Made by a program: the position numbers and the translations under genes
Shown here: positions 12,462 to 15,581 of the stretch, piece by piece
Layout of the letters: the number at the start of each line of letters is the position of its first letter
Position numbering within the stretch: the first letter of the stretch is position 1
Origin: Lachnospiraceae bacterium UBA935
GTDB taxonomy: Bacteria > Bacillota > Clostridia > Lachnospirales > Lachnospiraceae
Assembly: GCA_002293525.1 (NCBI GenBank)
Contig: DBDJ01000040.1
Location: 62,577 to 78,157, forward strand
DNA length: 15,581 nt
Reading direction: 5' to 3'
The notes under the pieces: model-generated
Databases searched by the model: none
What the model was told of the DNA's origin: nothing
What the model saw: the letters and a program-made list of their open reading frames with translations, nothing else

Positions 12462-13703
12462 TCATTCTTCTCCTGTTTCCAGCTCGTCCACAAATGATTG
12501 AAACAGGCGTACCACCGACATGTCATCAACGCCTGTGCTCATGATCACCGCCACGATCTGATAGTCGGGTACCACCAAAATATACTGCCCGCCAAGGCCG
12601 GCCGCATAATACATCTGATACTCCTGATCGCCGTCCGGGACATCGATCCACCAGCCGTAGCCATACTCCGCGCTCGGTCCCTGTGGCTCAACGGATTGCG
12701 CTATCCACTCCTCTGAAATAATCCTTTCTTCGCCCCACAGGCCTTTGTTCAGATATAACTGCCCGACCCTGGCAGCATCCCTGGCCGTCATATAGATACC
12801 GAAGCCGCCGAACGAAATCCCCTGGCCATCCTCCCACCATATGACATCCCCGATTCCGATGGGGGCAAATAAGTTCTCCTCCGCATACTCCTTTGCCGAC
12901 ATCCCGGTGGCTTCGGTTAAAACCGCAGAAAGCAGGTGGGAGTCCCCGGAACTGTAGTTATACGCCTCTCCCGGCTTGCTCCTTATGCTGCGGGCAAGAA
13001 CATAATCTACCTGATTCTCCGCTATCATCCATTCAAGGAGAAAAATCCCGTTGGCAATGTTTTCTGTCCATTCTATCCCGGAAGCAAGACTTAATAGATT
13101 CCCTACCGTAATCTCCTTCATGTCCTCGTCGCTGATACCGGGGAAAAAACTTCCCAGCTTCGCCTCTGTCCCCGCCAGATCGCCTTGATCAATCGCGATG
13201 CCCGTCGCCGCCGAAAGGATGCTTTTGGTACAGGAATAAATATCAAAACGGGTGTTTGCGCTATAACCTTCCTGATAGTATTCATAGACAATCGATCCAT
13301 CTTTGATCAGCAAAGCGGACCGGATCGGCCTTTCGTTCATCTCCCGATCAAAATCATCGATCTGTTCGCCGCTGACCCCATGATTTTCCGGTGTGTCCGT
13401 CCCCCATTCTCCGGCCAGATATTCCTGGCCTTTTGGAGATGATTGTTGCGGAGATGGATGTTTCGGAGATGGTTGTTCTTTTGCGGTGGGATTCTCCGGC
13501 GGTGTTTCTTGGGCTTCTGGCGGTATCTCTTGGGCTTCCGGAGATTTTTCTTGCGCTTCCGGAGACACCTCTGCTTCCGGTGACGCCTCTTTCGTCTCTG
13601 CCTCTGTTTCGGGCCTGCTTGCGTCTTGTTCATTAACCCGGCATCCCATCATAAAAACCAGACATAGGAATACCCAAAACACTTTTCGATGACTTCGCTT
13701 CAT
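12462..13703 (-). CDS. Serine hydrolase lipoprotein, class C beta-lactamase fold
   Basis: The 413-aa product has a signal peptide with FMMGC (lipid-attachment Cys21), a Pro/Glu/Ser-rich linker at about residues 35-95 with heptad-like PEAQExP repeats, then a beta-lactamase-family domain (PF00144). Catalytic SxxK is SCTK (S157-K160), the second motif is YSS (Y250), and AAGLGGQ near 367-373 stands in for the KTG/HxG box. Likely an extracellular, membrane-anchored esterase or D-amino-acid peptidase; true beta-lactamase activity is not implied. I chose 13703 over the frame start at 13730 because AAGGAG lies 6 nt upstream. It leads an apparent two-gene unit with the solute-binding lipoprotein. Confidence 0.88.
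   Translation of the reverse strand: MKRSHRKVFWVFLCLVFMMGCRVNEQDASRPETEAETKEASPEAEVSPEAQEKSPEAQEIPPEAQETPPENPTAKEQPSPKHPSPQQSSPKGQEYLAGEWGTDTPENHGVSGEQIDDFDREMNERPIRSALLIKDGSIVYEYYQEGYSANTRFDIYSCTKSILSAATGIAIDQGDLAGTEAKLGSFFPGISDEDMKEITVGNLLSLASGIEWTENIANGIFLLEWMIAENQVDYVLARSIRSKPGEAYNYSSGDSHLLSAVLTEATGMSAKEYAEENLFAPIGIGDVIWWEDGQGISFGGFGIYMTARDAARVGQLYLNKGLWGEERIISEEWIAQSVEPQGPSAEYGYGWWIDVPDGDQEYQMYYAAGLGGQYILVVPDYQIVAVIMSTGVDDMSVVRLFQSFVDELETGEE
13495..13593 (-). repeat. Imperfect 18-21 bp tandem repeats in the hydrolase linker
   Basis: About five degenerate units, each on the plus strand beginning TCCGG or TCTGG and containing TCTTG(G/C)GCT in most, encode the PEAQE-type linker of the serine hydrolase lipoprotein. 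In-frame unit lengths keep the reading frame. Linkers like this vary in copy number between strains and space the catalytic domain from the membrane through the cell wall. Confidence 0.7.
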
Positions 13704-13787
13704 TCCGAACTCCTTCCGCCGATCAACCATGTGTTATACAACGAACGCTTGCAAAGTTGGCGTTGCTTTGAGAACAGACAATATACT

Positions 13788-14042
13788 TCAACACTTATAC
13801 AAAGAATAATAATCCGCTTCGGCATTATCCATCAGTCTCTTAAACCATGTCTGGCCATCATCCAGGGCTTTATTATAAATCAGATCGGCTATGCTGCCCA
13901 AAAAGAAATCCAGTATCTTCTCAGTAGCTATGATGCCCCATTCCTGCTCCATTTCATCCCGGAAAAAGGCTGTAATTTCATCGCGTAATTTTTGCTTTTC
14001 CACTTCTGTAAAACGATATTTTGACAATGACTCCCTGTTCAT
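13788..14042 (-). CDS. DUF2164 family small protein
   Basis: The 84-aa product matches DUF2164: YRFTEVEKQKLRDEITAFFR, then EWGIIATEKILDFFLGSIAD and LIYNKALDD, in the order of the family pattern (LS..EK..L...I..YF.EE....IG.L.AE.LLDF....IGP.IYN.A..D). No function is established for the family. It has no signal peptide and is acidic overall. AGGAGA lies 8 nt before the ATG, and it has its own promoter. The serine hydrolase gene starts 84 nt downstream on the same strand, and I saw no terminator between them, so read-through is possible. Confidence 0.8.
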   Translation of the reverse strand: MNRESLSKYRFTEVEKQKLRDEITAFFRDEMEQEWGIIATEKILDFFLGSIADLIYNKALDDGQTWFKRLMDNAEADYYSLYKC

Positions 14043-14108
14043 TTGCTTAATCTCCTAATAGTTCATTATAGTTATAGGGGGAATGCTGATTAATCTGTGT
14101 TTTCTTAG

Positions 14109-14137
14109 ATTATACCAAATAGAAATTATTAACTCAA
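14109..14137 (-). promoter_or_regulatory. Sigma-A promoter of the DUF2164 gene
   Basis: On the minus strand TTGAGT (14137-14132), a 17-nt spacer and consensus TATAAT (14114-14109) preceded by TGG. The predicted start is near 14102, giving a leader of about 60 nt. The serine hydrolase and solute-binding genes downstream may also depend on it, since no clear promoter was found at 13704-13787. Confidence 0.75.
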
Positions 14138-14155
14138 CTTTTCCAGCTCAATTCT

Positions 14156-14385
14156 TCAAATAAAGTAGACTGGCTGACCGCCTCGGCGGTGGGATACATG
14201 CTGATGCAATAATTGACCGCATCGTACATAATTCAGTTTATTCTTTAACATGCCGTATACGATATTTACCAGACGTCTCGATATGCAGATCAGAGCCTGA
14301 ATCTTGCTTTTCCCTTCCTGCTGTTTCTGTTGGTAATAGTCTAAATGGGAGAGAATTTTTGCGTTTTTAAGGAGGTTTCTTTCAA
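14156..14385 (-). mobile_element. IS110-family remnant (transposase 3' end only)
   Basis: About 65 codons of the C-terminal transposase domain remain: YYQQKQQEGKSKIQ and ISRRLVNIVYGMLKNK. The N-terminal DEDD catalytic domain is absent from the window. A short dyad ACCGCC/GGCGGT (14177-14190) lies near its far end, possibly within the original element. IS110 elements lack long terminal inverted repeats, so the exact end is not visible. The junction with the lipoprotein gene is estimated at 14363-14390. Confidence 0.6.
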
Positions 14386-15100
14386 TACTTACAATTATTG
14401 AATCGGGAGCAACACAAAACCCATAAGGTTCTATTCCTTTTTTCAATCCATTAATTATTTCTTCCTCCTTAATATCTTGTATTATGCGGTAAAATTCTTC
14501 CTGATCTATACCTGATTCCCTATATTCTTTTGTAATATTTGATGATTCTTTAATTTTTTTGATTAACTCATTATCAACATTTGTAAAATCTGTGAGGCTA
14601 AGTTTTTTCACATTTTCCAAATCAATTGTAATCGCATGAGTTGTAAACCATACATAATGACCTCCTTCAAGAACTCCCATTCCTGTATACAGTACACTTA
14701 AAATACCCTTCGTCTGCAGTTTTACTTCATATTTTAATTCCAAAGCAGGTTTAATATCATCATTTTTACTGTCTCCTAATATACCTTCTCCACTTTTTAT
14801 TATATCTTCTTTTATTAGATCATTTATTTCATGTTCTTTTACATCATCCCCCAAATTGCGTATTTGGGGATATTCCAGAATAATTTGATTTTCTATGTAA
14901 GATTCGGAGGTGATTTTATATGATGATTCTTCTATAAATACCTCTTCCATTTCATCTGGAATTTGGGGGGATATAATCGGCCCTGCTTCTTCTATTTCTC
15001 TAGATTTTGTTTCTAAAGTCGGATTGATATTTTCGGAACACCCTGTCATTGTAATAAAAATCATAGCGAGCAAATACACCATTTTATTAAGTCTTTTCAT
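14156..15100 (-). pseudogene. Chimeric lipoprotein: DUF3298/DUF4163-like N-part fused in frame to an IS110 transposase C-terminus
   Basis: The 314-codon frame starts with a signal peptide and good lipobox (MTGC, Cys21). Residues about 60-239 resemble clostridial DUF4163/DUF3298 lipoproteins: YKITSESYIENQIILEYPQI, TGMGVLEGGHYVWFTTHAIT, IDLENVKKLSLTDFTN. After SIIVSIE (about residue 240) the character changes to KNAKILSHLDYYQQKQQEGK, then ALICISRRLVNIVYGMLKNK, the C-terminal pattern of IS110/IS116-type transposases. So the native 3' end of the lipoprotein has been lost and replaced. The start has an AAGGG-like site upstream. The segment is markedly more AT-rich than the hydrolase genes. It may still be expressed, but the fused product is unlikely to be normal. 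Confidence 0.7.
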
Positions 15101-15128
15101 TTTATCCCTTTTCCTTCAAGTTTTAGAT

Positions 15129-15581
15129 TCAAAAATTCTTCCATTTCTCAGCTTGATCTTTACGCTCTTCTATTTTTTCTGGTGTTCGATTTTTCTCCGC
15201 TGGTCTTTCATGGCACAACATATAGATCTCTCACCATCTACTTCAGCTTGAATACACTGTAATTGTGTATCTATATCATATGGGTTCAGGTTGTTTTCAT
15301 TTGCCCAATTAAATATTTGCTGGCAGGTGTCCATTGTGCCAAACCAAAACCAAGATTCATATTGCCTTCCGAATTATTCTGCCATTGCCCAGGATTTATC
15401 CTACACTCTACTTCCCAATTTGCCAAGCATGCAATTATGGCATTTTCACTTCATCCCATATCATTTAACTGATCTCGAATATAATGTGCATTTACCTGCA
15501 TTTCTTCAAGGGTGAGAGCACCATTTTTGATAAATAAATCTGCCTTATCGACCCCGCTTCCCCCTCATTACTTGTCACACC
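15129..15581 (-). pseudogene. Phage-tail-lysozyme-like pseudogene, multiply disrupted, cut by window edge
   Basis: Minus-strand frames joined in order give a Phage_lysozyme2-like domain (PF18013): NAHYIRDQLNDMG, an in-frame TGA at 15451-15453 where relatives usually have Trp, then SENAIIACLANWEVECRINP with the probable catalytic Glu, NMNLGFGLAQWTPASKYL, a frameshift near 15305-15316, NWANENNLNPYDIDTQLQCI QAEVDGE, a second frameshift near 15205-15233, and CHERPAEKNRTPEK leading to AEKWKNF and a stop. Another frame change is likely near 15549 in a G-run, since VTSNEGEAGS lies in a different frame. In intact relatives this domain cleaves peptidoglycan in phage tails or conjugation-type secretion. 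With at least three lesions it is not functional as read. Confidence 0.7.

Noticed and set aside
13704..13787. Separate promoter for the serine hydrolase
   Set aside because: TATAAC and TATATT boxes exist on the minus strand, but none has a credible -35 at the right distance; read-through from the DUF2164 promoter is simpler.
15263..15515. Plus-strand open frames of 69 and 74 codons near the right edge
   Set aside because: They are antisense to the lysozyme-like pseudogene, lack ribosome binding sites and show no recognisable motifs.

Overview
The window looks like chromosomal DNA from a Clostridia-type Firmicute, most likely a gut Lachnospiraceae relative. The grounds are Gram-positive-like ribosomal proteins, strong AGGAGG-type ribosome binding sites, consensus sigma-A promoters, short ProB and BioY variants, and clostridial-style lipoproteins. 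The placement rests on protein character alone.

Region 1 (1-6200, minus strand) is the front of the S10 ribosomal-protein operon in canonical order: rpsJ, rplC, rplD, rplW, rplB, rpsS, rplV, rpsC, rplP, rpmC, rpsQ, rplN (rplN is cut by the window edge). A consensus promoter near 6173-6201 drives it through a roughly 290-nt structured leader. Most gene junctions are tight or overlapping. Three are not: after rpsJ, rplW and rpsQ there are gaps of about 195-236 nt, and each begins 1-5 nt after the stop codon with a copy of the same two-hairpin element. Hairpin A keeps a CTAAG...AAAGKAC...CTAAG core while its helices change in a compensatory way. Hairpin B is nearly identical in all three copies. 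This is the most interesting and possibly undescribed signal in the window.

Region 2 (6200-10974) is mixed housekeeping. It holds a 3' remnant of a solute-binding-protein gene, a DUF1015 gene, a PUA-less glutamate 5-kinase (proB) convergent to it with no proA in view, a repeat-like patch with a 43-codon ORF, the biotin transporter gene bioY with a short ORF overlapping its stop, a 67-aa XRE-type regulator with paired palindromes in its leader and a good terminator, and an RlmI-like SAM-dependent methyltransferase.

Region 3 (10968-15581, minus strand) is accessory. A beta-lactamase-fold serine hydrolase lipoprotein is followed by an orphan solute-binding lipoprotein, then (upstream) a DUF2164 gene. 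The last 1.4 kb is visibly AT-rich and decayed: a DUF3298/DUF4163-like lipoprotein whose 3' end has been replaced in frame by the C-terminus of an IS110-family transposase, and a phage-tail-lysozyme-like pseudogene broken by frameshifts and a TGG-to-TGA-type stop.

No CRISPR array, tRNA, rRNA or complete mobile element was seen.
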